From Thermoplasmatota archaeon (GTDB lineage Archaea; Thermoplasmatota; Thermoplasmata; Thermoplasmatales; Thermoplasmataceae), in the NCBI GenBank assembly GCA_023381355.1, contig JAMCUL010000014.1:16421-80420 (forward strand): a stretch of DNA of 64,000 nucleotides, given 5' to 3'. A model generated the notes under the pieces. The model saw only the letters and a program-made list of their open reading frames with translations, was not told the DNA's origin and did not search any database. This document shows positions 47,406 to 56,857 of this stretch, in pieces. How positions within the stretch are numbered: position 1 is the first letter of the stretch; the number at the start of each line of letters is the position of its first letter. The translations under genes were made by a program, and so were the position numbers.

Positions 47406-49781
47406 ATGGGAAAACTTTCAGCATATATATTGGGTGTTTCATTTGCCCTCATTGTAAGCTTCTATTATGTTTATACTCTTTATTCTCCACTTCTTAACTG
47501 GTTGATGCCTGTGTTCGGAACGCCATTGATTTTCGTGGTCACTTTTCTATATATCCTTCTCGGAAATCCACTTAAAAATCCCATGCTTCTTGTTATCCTG
47601 ATATTCCTTGGATTTCTTATAGGCATTTCCGCCAGAAAAGGTTCCCGGGCCATTGGAGCAACTATATTTGTGTACGGTTCCATATGGTCATTCATTGGCG
47701 CTTCCGTCTCTGCCATTTTATTTTCAGATGCATCATCAGGCAACCTGAATGCAATATCGCCAGGCGTCTCATTGAATTCCCTCCCTCCGGTTCCAAAGGG
47801 ATCAAGCCTTACCCAGATCATGAGCGAACCTCTCATTGGAAGAATTGCCTCAGCTATCGAGGGATTGATCTCGCAATCCACCTCATCCAGCTCGGCTTCC
47901 ACAGGGGGAATTCCAAATATTAATTTCCAGGGGATAATTTATGAGTTCCTGCCATATCTTCTTGTCAATCTTTTCATAATCCTGATCACTGCTGGAATAG
48001 TTGGGATGCTCATTAACAGAAAAATAAGGCAAAAGCCGGCCCCCAGCATTGCTAAAGAGACAGGGAGCGATGAGACCAGGGCAGGCACTATCACGGCTGC
48101 TATTACAATCATTGTGCTTGGGCTTCTCATATTTTCCGTAATCCCTGCTCCAATGGGTTCGACGCAGGTGAATCAGGGCAATGCCACAAACCCTGTCATA
48201 TTGGGATCAGTGCCATCGATCGAATTTCCGCGGGTTTCCCCATCATATAATACCTCATTGATATATACCAATGCATCTGTGGCAGGCTCGGTGGTTTCCA
48301 CAGGAGGTCAGCTTTTTGATATTTTCGGAGGATATTCAGTCGTGGGAAACACCAGAAGCCCATGGAATTCGGGGGGCAGTAATCTCGTTACTCTCGAGTT
48401 TGTTGGTGATAATCTTTCAACCCTTTTGAATTCGCTCGGGATTTCAAATGGCCTGCAGCAGTCATTACTGGCTGGCACCTCCAGTTCTGGATACGCGAAT
48501 CTGATACCCGAGGGCATGATGGTGATGGTATACTCTGGAAATACCAGTGTCACCTCTGCAGCGGCAAATTCCCAGATGAAGACTCTTTCGTCCGACGGTA
48601 TAGGAAACTATGTTACGATACTGAGTTTATCAACATCCAATTTCTCATTCGGAAGCACCTCAGTTGCAGGAAAGTCACTATCCCTGTATGTATTCGGGTT
48701 CAACCCTGACGTTTACAGGGCAGAAAATATTGCCTACAGAAGCATCACAAACATGACTGGGACAGATGGCGTTATAGAGGTTCTTGGTCATGGGCTTGAA
48801 GATGGATACCTTGTTCCCGGCAGCTCTGCGAACAGTGTTAATTCCTCAGTATACCTTGCAGGATATATCAATTATCCCCAGATCTTCAATGAACTCTCCA
48901 GGAACTTCGGAATAAGTGCATCAACCTCGAAATCTGTTGCCTTCCAGGCAGGGCTCTTCGAAAAGAGTAATTTTGCGCATTCATCATCCACGAGGCATGT
49001 TTTTACGCTATCAAATACGCTTGATAACGAACAAAATATATCCTTGCCGGCATCTTCCTCATTCAGCTCAATTTTTATCGGGTCACCAGTGCATGAAAGC
49101 GGCAGGACCTCGTACAATTTCTCAATTTATTCGAACACTAATGCCACACAGAAAATAATGTCAGGAAACGTGACATACCATAACACAACAGGCAAAACTT
49201 ATCTTGATCCTGAGATTGTGACCTCAAGTTCCAATTACCAGTATCCTGCAAATCTTTCCTTCAATTCAGCAATCAGATACCTTGGATCTGGGAGCTACCA
49301 GGTAACCGGCACTCTCGTAAACAGGGATAGCAATCCTGTGTATAATATTACCATCGATGAAAACAGCATCTACAGCCCTTATGCCAGAGACATAAATCTT
49401 ACTTCGGGAAAGCCTTACCTCGTGCATTCCACGCCTTTAATGCCTAACCAGTCGATCTCATTCAATTACACAATTCATATCAATACACCTGGAATTTATA
49501 CGTCCACGCCACCATTGATTAATTATACGATGAATGGCACAAACTACCAGTACCAGGGCACGCCTATCGAAATTACAGATAATGAAAATTCATTTGTCAA
49601 ATCTGTTAATAATATCTGGCTTTCAGAGTTTTCTTTTGCTGCAAGGTACACAGGGACTGGATTCATCATCAAGCAGGTATATCCTGGATTCTATGTCTTT
49701 GATCTCATTCCTCTCCTGCTGGTTCTTCTGGACATCTTCATAGAGTACAGGGCCTTCAGAAGATGGCATAAATCAAAGTAA
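47406..49781 (+). CDS. Large membrane protein with sequon-rich exported domain
   Basis: A 791-residue protein. Four helices lie in the first about 107 residues, a Ser-rich linker follows, then two more helices (about 181-203 and 224-247). An exported beta-rich domain of about 490 residues with at least 15 Asn-x-Ser/Thr sequons follows. One C-terminal helix (VFDLIPLLLVLLDIFIEY) ends in a basic tail. I recognise no family. AATATATATTTAAG lies near -26 of the ATG. It may be a surface or envelope protein. Confidence 0.7.
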   Translation: MGKLSAYILGVSFALIVSFYYVYTLYSPLLNWLMPVFGTPLIFVVTFLYILLGNPLKNPMLLVILIFLGFLIGISARKGSRAIGATIFVYGSIWSFIGASVSAILFSDASSGNLNAISPGVSLNSLPPVPKGSSLTQIMSEPLIGRIASAIEGLISQSTSSSSASTGGIPNINFQGIIYEFLPYLLVNLFIILITAGIVGMLINRKIRQKPAPSIAKETGSDETRAGTITAAITIIVLGLLIFSVIPAPMGSTQVNQGNATNPVILGSVPSIEFPRVSPSYNTSLIYTNASVAGSVVSTGGQLFDIFGGYSVVGNTRSPWNSGGSNLVTLEFVGDNLSTLLNSLGISNGLQQSLLAGTSSSGYANLIPEGMMVMVYSGNTSVTSAAANSQMKTLSSDGIGNYVTILSLSTSNFSFGSTSVAGKSLSLYVFGFNPDVYRAENIAYRSITNMTGTDGVIEVLGHGLEDGYLVPGSSANSVNSSVYLAGYINYPQIFNELSRNFGISASTSKSVAFQAGLFEKSNFAHSSSTRHVFTLSNTLDNEQNISLPASSSFSSIFIGSPVHESGRTSYNFSIYSNTNATQKIMSGNVTYHNTTGKTYLDPEIVTSSSNYQYPANLSFNSAIRYLGSGSYQVTGTLVNRDSNPVYNITIDENSIYSPYARDINLTSGKPYLVHSTPLMPNQSISFNYTIHINTPGIYTSTPPLINYTMNGTNYQYQGTPIEITDNENSFVKSVNNIWLSEFSFAARYTGTGFIIKQVYPGFYVFDLIPLLLVLLDIFIEYRAFRRWHKSK

Positions 49782-49858
49782 TTCCTAATTTTTTCCCTAA
49801 AAGGGCTTTTTGATGAAAAACTGTAAAATTTTTAAATAATCCTTCATAATTGTGATAT

Positions 49859-50428
49859 ATGAGCAAGCTCAGGGATGTGGTAATTAACATAGTACATGGT
49901 GATCCACTATATGCCATTCTTGTTGGTTCAGGACTCGTAAATTACACAAGTCTCGCAAGGGAGATTCAGGATAGCGTACAGAATGCAACCGGAAAGCAGG
50001 TCAAGATAAACACTATTGTAAAGGTTTTAACTGAGGAAAAAATAGATACCGATTCCTGGAGTCGCCAGATGAATATTCTCTCGAAGGCGGACCTGTCATT
50101 GGAATACAGGTATGAGGAAAAGGAGGTCGAGAGAATAGGCCCTGATTGTATGGATTTTGCCTTCGCGTACAGGGACAGAGGAAGGATCAAGATAATAACC
50201 CATAGCGGCGAGGGAGGACACCTTGCATGTATTAAGGTAACGCTTCCTGAAGAAGGCTCAGAGGTTCCCGGGTTGACCTTCTTTATCGTAAGATTCCTGT
50301 CCATTCATGGCGCCAAGATTGAAAGGATTTACAGGCTGGACAGAGAAATTCTCCTTATATGCAACCAGAATGTTGCAGACAGCATTATGACAATTCTCAG
50401 TGATCTGATAATTAAGTCACATTCATGA
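49859..50428 (+). CDS. HTH plus ACT-like domain protein
   Basis: A 189-residue protein. The N-terminal third has VNYTSLAREIQDSV followed by QVKINTIVKVL, a helix-turn-helix-like pattern. The C-terminal third (LPEEGSEVPGLTFFIVRFLSIHGAKIERIYRL) has the pattern of an ACT ligand-binding domain. It may be an amino-acid-responsive regulator; this is an inference from architecture. TTTTTAAATAATCC (near 49833) lies at about -26 of the ATG. Confidence 0.65.
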   Translation: MSKLRDVVINIVHGDPLYAILVGSGLVNYTSLAREIQDSVQNATGKQVKINTIVKVLTEEKIDTDSWSRQMNILSKADLSLEYRYEEKEVERIGPDCMDFAFAYRDRGRIKIITHSGEGGHLACIKVTLPEEGSEVPGLTFFIVRFLSIHGAKIERIYRLDREILLICNQNVADSIMTILSDLIIKSHS

Positions 50429-50483
50429 AAGATGCGGAATGAATGTGATTAAATAACTTAGAGAAATACCGTAACCGATAAGA

Positions 50484-51281
50484 ATGCCACTTGTATTTAT
50501 TCAATATATTCTCTCCCTCATCTCAGGTTCACTTGTCGGTTTTTCCCTCGGGCTCATAGGAGGTGGGGGTTCGATTCTTGCAATCCCTCTTCTCCTGTAC
50601 TTCGTTGGGTATGATCATCCACACATAGCCATTGGAACCACGGCACTTGCTGTGGGTATCAATGCTTATCTAAACCTCATACCACATGCCCTTCACCACA
50701 ACGTCGTCATATCCAAGGGGATATATTTTACCCTTCCGGGCATAGTGGGTGTGATTGCCGGAACGGAACTGGGACTTCTGACACCCGGTAAAAGCCTGCT
50801 GTTCTTCTTTGCCATCCTGATGATAGGAATAGCACTTCTCATGATATTCAGGACGCGTGAAAGGAAAGGACCACGGACTGTCAAACCGCCTGATGTGAAC
50901 AGGGCAGGCACAAATATTCCTGTTGTCCTGGTGACCGGAGTTGCGGTTGGATTTGCGTCAGGCTATTTTGGTATTGGCGGAGGATTCCTCATAGTCCCGG
51001 GACTGCTGTTTTCCACTGATCTGCCAATTATCCAGGCAATTGGTACATCCCTCATGTCGGTTGGGACATTCGGAATAGTAACAGCAATAAGGTATGCAAT
51101 TGCCGGCAAACTCAACGTCATTATTTCTGTGCTTTTCGTCCTTGGTGGAATTGGAGGTGGATGGATAGGTACGAGGATCTCCAGTCGACTTCCGAGAAGG
51201 ACACTAACATACGTTTTTGCTGTCATTATCATACTGGTCGCTATCTATATGATGGTCGTGAACATCTCTTATGTCATATGA
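50484..51281 (+). CDS. TauE/SafE (TSUP) family anion exporter
   Basis: A 265-residue membrane protein of about eight helices in two similar halves. Each begins with a Gly-rich element (GLIGGGGSILAIPLLLYF and YFGIGGGFLIVPGLL), as in TSUP transporters. These move sulfite, sulfoacetate or other organosulfur anions. The substrate is not known. GATTAAATAAC (near 50448-50458) is a likely promoter. Confidence 0.88.
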   Translation: MPLVFIQYILSLISGSLVGFSLGLIGGGGSILAIPLLLYFVGYDHPHIAIGTTALAVGINAYLNLIPHALHHNVVISKGIYFTLPGIVGVIAGTELGLLTPGKSLLFFFAILMIGIALLMIFRTRERKGPRTVKPPDVNRAGTNIPVVLVTGVAVGFASGYFGIGGGFLIVPGLLFSTDLPIIQAIGTSLMSVGTFGIVTAIRYAIAGKLNVIISVLFVLGGIGGGWIGTRISSRLPRRTLTYVFAVIIILVAIYMMVVNISYVI

Positions 51282-51502
51282 AATAGCGACAGGATTATTC
51301 CTTTCTCCCTGACCGGTTACTTATCAGGCTAAACTTTAAGGATTTATTCAAAACCCTATTACATATGCCTGAACCATCTATCCAATCAGATCTGAATTCA
51401 TTTCTGGCATGATAGAACTCCGTGAATTAACCCGCATACCGGATCAGGGAAGATCAGAAATCTCAGGCTAAACCTTATTATACCGGTTAACAATGAAAAC
51501 CC

Positions 51503-51919
51503 ATGAAATATGCCAAAGATGGAGATTTTCTGGTTGTCAAGCTTGAGGCGGAAGATGATATTCTTCAGTCGATTGAGAAGGTCGTGAAACAGGAGGGAAT
51601 AAAGGCAGGTTTTGTTGTTTCCGGCATTGGTGGAACGCATGATACCGAGGTTGGAGCGTTGAGGGGTAAATCCCATGTACGCGAGATCATTGAAGAGCAG
51701 ATGGAAATTCTATCACTGTCCGGTTCAATATCATCTGATGACCCTGTACTTCATATCCACATAACCATTGCTGGTGTTTCCCATCACGCAATGGGCGGGC
51801 ACCTGTTCTCCGCAAAAGCATTTCCGTTTGCTGAAATCCTTATCAGGAAATTCGATCACATAGACATGAAAAGAAGATTGAATGACAACAGTGCATTCAA
51901 GGAACTTGAATTTTCTTAA
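51503..51919 (+). CDS. PPC domain (DUF296) protein
   Basis: A 138-residue protein of the plants-and-prokaryotes-conserved domain: VVSGIGGTHDTEVGAL, then LHIHITIAGVSHHAMGGHL with the typical His cluster. Prokaryotic members are trimeric; function is not established, although a metal-binding or nucleotide-related role has been considered from the His cluster. The TATA-like CCTTATTATA lies near -26. The end overlaps the convergent dehydrogenase by 4 bp. Confidence 0.85.
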   Translation: MKYAKDGDFLVVKLEAEDDILQSIEKVVKQEGIKAGFVVSGIGGTHDTEVGALRGKSHVREIIEEQMEILSLSGSISSDDPVLHIHITIAGVSHHAMGGHLFSAKAFPFAEILIRKFDHIDMKRRLNDNSAFKELEFS

Positions 51920-52965
51920 TTTTCATTTACCAGTTGAACAAGGAGGTCCCTGTACCAGTCTTCCGGCTTCTTGATCCTTGAGAGAATGTAATCTATATCC
52001 TTTTCCGTCACGTTATAATCCCTGAGAGTCTTGTTCAGCCCGAGAGATTGAATGAAGGTTTTTACGAGAAAGGCCGCGTTCTCAGGGTCTTCTTTCTGGG
52101 GACTGTTCCCGGTGATTGCCGCTGCAATCCTGCTCATATCATCAGGGTAGATCTTTGCATAAAATTCCATGACCTTTGGAAGTGTGATGCATGAAGTGAT
52201 TCCATGTGGAATACCATATTTGGCTCCAATGATCTTGCCAAGGTTATGGCTGATGCCCATGGGGGAATCAAACACCTGGAAATAGGAATACCATGATGCG
52301 ATCTGGCACTCAAGCCTTGACTCAGGGTTTGTTGCCGAAAGATTGTTGAACAGGATCCTTATTGACTCAAGTGCAGCTATTCGCGAAATATCAAGCACAT
52401 CTGGCTGGATTATTGTTTCAATGGCATGATCAAGTGACCGGATTCCAGTGGAACGCCATAACCCCTCTGGAGTCTCTCCCGTGAAATCAGGATCCAGAAC
52501 AACGATATTGGGTGTTATATTCTTGTCCCTTATACCTTCCTTTTCTCCCCCAATGGAATAACCTGCAATGTGAGAGAATTCGGATGCTGATAGTGTGGTA
52601 GGAATCGCTATGTGAGTGATCTTTATGTCATAGTAATATTTCAGGACCTTTGCTGCGTCAGTCACGCTCCCACCTCCTACTGAGATTATGCCATCGCATC
52701 CACAATTTCTAAAGAGCTCTGTTGCGTGTTCTATTTCTTCCATTGGGGAGTGCTGGGTAATCCCGTTCATTATTGAATAATGTATTCCGAGAGTACCGAG
52801 AAGGGAACGAAAAGCACCGGTCTCTGATACTGATTTGCTTGTCAGGATAAGTGCATTCTTCATCTTTCGCTGCGCGATGACAGGGTTAATCCGGGATACC
52901 GATCCCTTCCCGTAGATTACCTTGTCAACAGGCAGATAATTGAATTCTCTGATCAAGAGTACCAC
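51916..52965 (-). CDS. Iron-containing-ADH superfamily dehydrogenase, maleylacetate-reductase-like
   Basis: A 349-residue enzyme with the family fold: VIYGKGS, the NAD(P) loop SVGGGSVTDAAK (97-100), IPTTLSASEFSHIAGYS, and two His (His240, His254) in the C-terminal domain. The Asp four residues before the first metal His in Fe-ADHs is Arg176 here (before His180). Lack of that Asp is also seen in maleylacetate reductases, which need no metal. It is the last gene of the homogentisate operon; its start (GTG 52965) overlaps hgd by 13 bp. Reduction of an unsaturated oxo-acid of the pathway is inferred, not shown. Confidence 0.75.
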   Translation of the reverse strand: MVLLIREFNYLPVDKVIYGKGSVSRINPVIAQRKMKNALILTSKSVSETGAFRSLLGTLGIHYSIMNGITQHSPMEEIEHATELFRNCGCDGIISVGGGSVTDAAKVLKYYYDIKITHIAIPTTLSASEFSHIAGYSIGGEKEGIRDKNITPNIVVLDPDFTGETPEGLWRSTGIRSLDHAIETIIQPDVLDISRIAALESIRILFNNLSATNPESRLECQIASWYSYFQVFDSPMGISHNLGKIIGAKYGIPHGITSCITLPKVMEFYAKIYPDDMSRIAAAITGNSPQKEDPENAAFLVKTFIQSLGLNKTLRDYNVTEKDIDYILSRIKKPEDWYRDLLVQLVNEN

Positions 52966-54095
52966 GATTTCATATATTCTTTATCATCAATAAGTTTTCC
53001 GATATCTGTGAGAAGCAATGGATCATAGGTCTCAATCATTACCGCAACCTCATCCGTCCCGGGCCTGCCAATTGAGTTTTCAACCGCACCTGGCTGTGGG
53101 CCATGCATCAGCCCCCTAACATGGAGTGTAACCGACCCGGGTTCAATGCCCTTCCTGCTCATGAAATTACCGGATGAATAGAAGAGGAATTCATCAACAT
53201 CTATATTGTTATGATAGTATGATATGGGGATGCTCCTGTCGTGGAAATCAAAAGGCCGTGGGAGAAAAGTTGCAACCATCATAGACCTTGAACTCATGGT
53301 TTCATGCACAGGCGGGGGCTGGTGAAGTTTCCCAACTATGGGAGCCATGGATTTCACATTTATTGCAAAAGGGAAGAGATAGCCATCCCATCCGACCACG
53401 TCAAGTGGATTGAAATCGAACTCCTCGACAACATACCTATCATCATATTCAACATACAGATGATAACTGCCCGATTCCCTCCTTGGAGGATTGAATTCAG
53501 GCGGACGAATATCCCGGGTATAATAGGGGGTACCTTCCTTCAGCTGCCCATACCTGTTAAGGTACCTTTCAGGAATCTTCAGGTCATCCATGGAATTGAG
53601 GATCAGGAAGTATGAACCTGATGAATATTCCATCCTGAACATCAGCCCCTTTGGTATGTAAAGGTAATCACCCTGCACAAAACTTATGCTCCCCATTGGA
53701 GAAATGATCTTTCCCTCACCCTTATGCACGAAGAATAGCATCTCATAAAGGGCGTTCCTGTAAAAGTCAGGCCTTGTCTTTTCCGGCTTGAAGATCTGGA
53801 CCTGAACCCTGCTGTTTGCAAGGATTGTCTTCCTGCCGTCAAGAATGTCTCCGTATGTTTCCAGGTTCTGTGTTCTGAGATGCCTGTGAAGATATGGCTC
53901 ATCCGTTATTACCAGCTTCTCCTTTATCTCAACACTGCAGTTCCTGACTCTCGTTGGCTCATTGATATGATAGATCAATGAGTAAACTCCCTCAAAGCTA
54001 TCCTCTCCAAAGAGTTCCTCCCTCAGCAACTTCTCCCGATCATCGAACGTATGCCTGCTTTCCGGAACCTCTCCCCTCCTTACATAAAACACCAT
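52953..54095 (-). CDS. hgd: Homogentisate 1,2-dioxygenase
   Basis: A 380-residue cupin-type enzyme that opens the ring of homogentisate to maleylacetoacetate. Candidate iron ligands are His295 and Glu302 in YYHNNIDVDEF and His331 in LMHGPQPG. FMSRKGIEPGSVTLH is the conserved segment between them. The length is slightly below that of animal enzymes. ATG directly follows the FAH stop (TAGATG), so translation is coupled. It needs molecular oxygen, so the organism is at least partly aerobic. Confidence 0.93.
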   Translation of the reverse strand: MVFYVRRGEVPESRHTFDDREKLLREELFGEDSFEGVYSLIYHINEPTRVRNCSVEIKEKLVITDEPYLHRHLRTQNLETYGDILDGRKTILANSRVQVQIFKPEKTRPDFYRNALYEMLFFVHKGEGKIISPMGSISFVQGDYLYIPKGLMFRMEYSSGSYFLILNSMDDLKIPERYLNRYGQLKEGTPYYTRDIRPPEFNPPRRESGSYHLYVEYDDRYVVEEFDFNPLDVVGWDGYLFPFAINVKSMAPIVGKLHQPPPVHETMSSRSMMVATFLPRPFDFHDRSIPISYYHNNIDVDEFLFYSSGNFMSRKGIEPGSVTLHVRGLMHGPQPGAVENSIGRPGTDEVAVMIETYDPLLLTDIGKLIDDKEYMKSWYS

Positions 54096-54953
54096 CTAAA
54101 CCACCACATTTACAAGTTTGCCAAGTTTATCCGCAAATATTTCTACCCTGTCTCCCCTTTCAAGCCAGCCGGTATCCCCGGTCTGCCTCTCAAATTTACA
54201 GCCTCCAGGAAAAGTACCGGTCATGATTATGTCCCCTTCCCTCAAATTTGATTCGAGTGAAGCATATGATACAAGTTTTCCTACCGGCCAGTATATCTCC
54301 CTCATGTTGGAATCAGAGAACGGCTCTCCATTAATGGTTGACCTTACCTGGATGTCAAAGGACCTGCCATCATACAGATCCATTATATCGCCGAGAGGGG
54401 TAATATAGGGTCCAATGCTCGTCGCAAAATCCTTGGACTTTGATGGGCCCAGGTTCAGCCGCGACTCCGGGATCCATTTATCCCTGGCACTCCAGTCGTT
54501 CATCAGCACAAGTCCGCCTATATAGTTGATACCATCCTCCTCCCTTATGTTTCGACCATCCCTGCTGATTATCATCCCTACCTCGACCTCAAGATCCAGC
54601 TTACTGGTGAATTCCGGGTACGGCACCTGCATTCCGGACCCATAAAGGGACGAATTGCTTGTATAATAGTATACAGGAGTTTCATACCATTCCCTGAGCA
54701 TTTCGAGTCCCCTCGTCTTTCTGGAATTGGTTGCGTGTTCTTCGAAGGCATAGAAATCCCTGATCTGACCTGTCCTTTCCATGGGAGGTAGAAAATATTC
54801 TGGAGTACCGATCCTCTCCAGCGAATCGGGAGAAATGTGATCCCTGATCATGTCGATTGTATCGCCACTGATTACGGATGCGTCAAAGAAATCAATCCCG
54901 TCAAATATGAACTTCCTTGCCTTTCCATTGAATGATCCTATTCCGAATTGCAT
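54096..54953 (-). CDS. fahA: Fumarylacetoacetate hydrolase family protein
   Basis: A 285-residue enzyme. The catalytic segment RDFYAFEEHATN has Asp66 and His73 as in true FAH, SKLDLEVEVG has Glu122 and Glu124, and NDWSARD has Asp153. It cleaves fumarylacetoacetate to fumarate and acetoacetate, the end of tyrosine breakdown. It is shorter than the mammalian enzyme at the N-terminus. No maleylacetoacetate isomerase is in the operon, so it may also act on the cis isomer; this is inference. Confidence 0.88.
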   Translation of the reverse strand: MQFGIGSFNGKARKFIFDGIDFFDASVISGDTIDMIRDHISPDSLERIGTPEYFLPPMERTGQIRDFYAFEEHATNSRKTRGLEMLREWYETPVYYYTSNSSLYGSGMQVPYPEFTSKLDLEVEVGMIISRDGRNIREEDGINYIGGLVLMNDWSARDKWIPESRLNLGPSKSKDFATSIGPYITPLGDIMDLYDGRSFDIQVRSTINGEPFSDSNMREIYWPVGKLVSYASLESNLREGDIIMTGTFPGGCKFERQTGDTGWLERGDRVEIFADKLGKLVNVVV

Positions 54954-56039
54954 CTACAGGTTTCCCCTTCTTGCCTGATCTCTCTCGATGGATTCAAAGA
55001 GCGCCTTGAAATTTCCCTTACCGAATGAGGTTGCTCCCTTTCTCTGGATGATTTCGTAGAAAAATGTTGGCCTGTCCCCTGTGGGCTTCGTGAATATCTG
55101 GAGAAGGTATCCATCATCGTCCCTGTCAACAAGTATGTTGTTCTCCTTCAGTTCATTCATGTCCTCATCAATCTTTCCAACTCTTTCTGCAAGTTCCCGG
55201 TAATAAGAATCTGGGGTTGACTGGAACTCGATTCCCATCTTCCTCATCTTCCTGACTGTCCCGAGTATATCGTCTGTGTGAAGGGCTATATGCTGGACGC
55301 CTGGCATGTGGTAGTAGTCAAGGTATTCCTGTATCTGGGACTTCTTCTTCCCCCTTGCAGGCTCGTTGATTGGAAAAACAATCTTCCTGTTGTTGTAATG
55401 AACAACCTTTGATTTCAATGCCGAGAATTCCGTGCTGATATCCTTGTCATCGAAGCTTATAAGGGGCTCGAAACCCATGCCGTCAACATAATAATCAACC
55501 CAGTCCTCCATCTTTTTTTCCTCAACATTGCCCACAATATGATCAAATCTCTGGATCCCTGAATCCTGGATGCCAACGTCTTCAACCGGGACAAACCCTG
55601 GAAGAAATTCGCCTTCATACTCGCCGTAATCTATGAGTGAGTGGACTGTCTCCCCATAAGTACTGGCAGTGGCAGCATATATATTCCCATTCTCAGTCTT
55701 AACTTTTCTTGGAGTGTCATGCTTTACTATCTTCCTTTCATCCATGTCCGATATTGCATCGTTGAGGTTGTTGACTCTTATCGCTATATCCTTCACGCCG
55801 TCACCGTGAAGTTTTACATGTGATGATATCTGTGAATCAGGAACGAGAGAATTGGTGAGCATTACCTTTACTCTTCCCTGCTCCATAAGGTAAGAAACAT
55901 GATCCCTTACCCCTGTCTCCGGGCCGGAATATGCCAGGACCCTGAAGCCCAGGCCAAATTTGTGGTAATACGCCCACTGCCTGGCAGACCCAACATAGAA
56001 TTCAACATAATCCACCCTATCTAAAGCCTTTTCACTCAT
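54954..56039 (-). CDS. hpd: 4-hydroxyphenylpyruvate dioxygenase
   Basis: A 361-residue iron enzyme turning 4-hydroxyphenylpyruvate into homogentisate. The iron ligands are His167 (RFDHIVG), His250 (GVQHIALHT) and Glu329 (FFYEIIQR). The C-terminal FGKGNFKALFESIE is diagnostic. It heads the operon hpd-fahA-hgd-dehydrogenase; its TAG touches the fahA ATG. A TATA-like GGTATATTACC (near 56058-56068) lies at about -26. Confidence 0.95.
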   Translation of the reverse strand: MSEKALDRVDYVEFYVGSARQWAYYHKFGLGFRVLAYSGPETGVRDHVSYLMEQGRVKVMLTNSLVPDSQISSHVKLHGDGVKDIAIRVNNLNDAISDMDERKIVKHDTPRKVKTENGNIYAATASTYGETVHSLIDYGEYEGEFLPGFVPVEDVGIQDSGIQRFDHIVGNVEEKKMEDWVDYYVDGMGFEPLISFDDKDISTEFSALKSKVVHYNNRKIVFPINEPARGKKKSQIQEYLDYYHMPGVQHIALHTDDILGTVRKMRKMGIEFQSTPDSYYRELAERVGKIDEDMNELKENNILVDRDDDGYLLQIFTKPTGDRPTFFYEIIQRKGATSFGKGNFKALFESIERDQARRGNL

Positions 56040-56286
56040 ACATAATAATCAGTAAAAAGGTATATTACCATTTCCATTACTAATATTCTCTCCAGTTAGT
56101 CTGTCACTGAATGACAATACGATTTCGCCCCATACCATGATTATTCATGGCAGGCTACCCATATATTGGAATAATGTTCAATACTGCACCTGAACCAGCA
56201 TTATATAGAATAAACAGTACATTCTCCCCCGGATCTGCATCCCAGTCCGGAAGTTTGTAGTTAAAATTCAGGATGATACACTGTGT

Positions 56287-56739
56287 TCAGGAGGGGGTGA
56301 CCGTTGCAAAAAGAGTTGAATCGTATATGAGGTCTGTCGTGGTTATTGTATCATCCTTTCCCGTCAGGATAATGGAAACAGAATTTGCAGGAGAAAATTT
56401 TGCATTCACGATGTCTGTAATTGTAACACTGCCTGAGGTCTTGTTCAGGAGGTTGCCTGTATATATCATGGTGGAACCGTTGAATATTTCTATGGTTATC
56501 TGGCCAAGTGGAACAATCTGGCTGGTCGATGTGATGTTGAGGTAATATTCCTTACCTGCGTTATAGTTGAAAGGACCCTCTATATATTCCGCAGTATCGA
56601 TGTCATGGAAATGGGTAGAATTGCTGAACGTTGAAAGAATTGCTATCAGTGTGGCAGCGAGTATTACTGTAATGCCTATAAGCAGAATTGTTGCAATGAT
56701 TGGCGAAACTGCCTCATCACTGTAATAAACCTTTTTCAT
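56287..56739 (-). CDS. Archaeal type IV pilin-like protein
   Basis: A 150-residue protein with a short leader (MKKVYYSDE), then AVSPIIATILLIGITVILAATLIAI, the classic archaeal pilin N-terminal helix. The rest is a small beta domain with several sequons. The size fits a major or minor pilin. No pilus assembly genes are near. CAATTTAAAATCC (near 56760-56772) lies at about -26 of the ATG. Confidence 0.85.
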   Translation of the reverse strand: MKKVYYSDEAVSPIIATILLIGITVILAATLIAILSTFSNSTHFHDIDTAEYIEGPFNYNAGKEYYLNITSTSQIVPLGQITIEIFNGSTMIYTGNLLNKTSGSVTITDIVNAKFSPANSVSIILTGKDDTITTTDLIYDSTLFATVTPS

Positions 56740-56857
56740 ATTGATCCATTAAGTAAGATCAATTTAAAATCCTTTTTGGTTTCACTGTCCGGTATCCCTC
56801 CGAGAAACAGTTCATTCAACATTGATCATTGCGGCACTGTTCAGGAGATGCCTGAAC

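Noticed and set aside
51916..52965. sn-glycerol-1-phosphate dehydrogenase (EgsA) for lipid synthesis
   Set aside because: The metal-Asp position is Arg and the gene sits in the homogentisate operon; layout fits maleylacetate reductases better.
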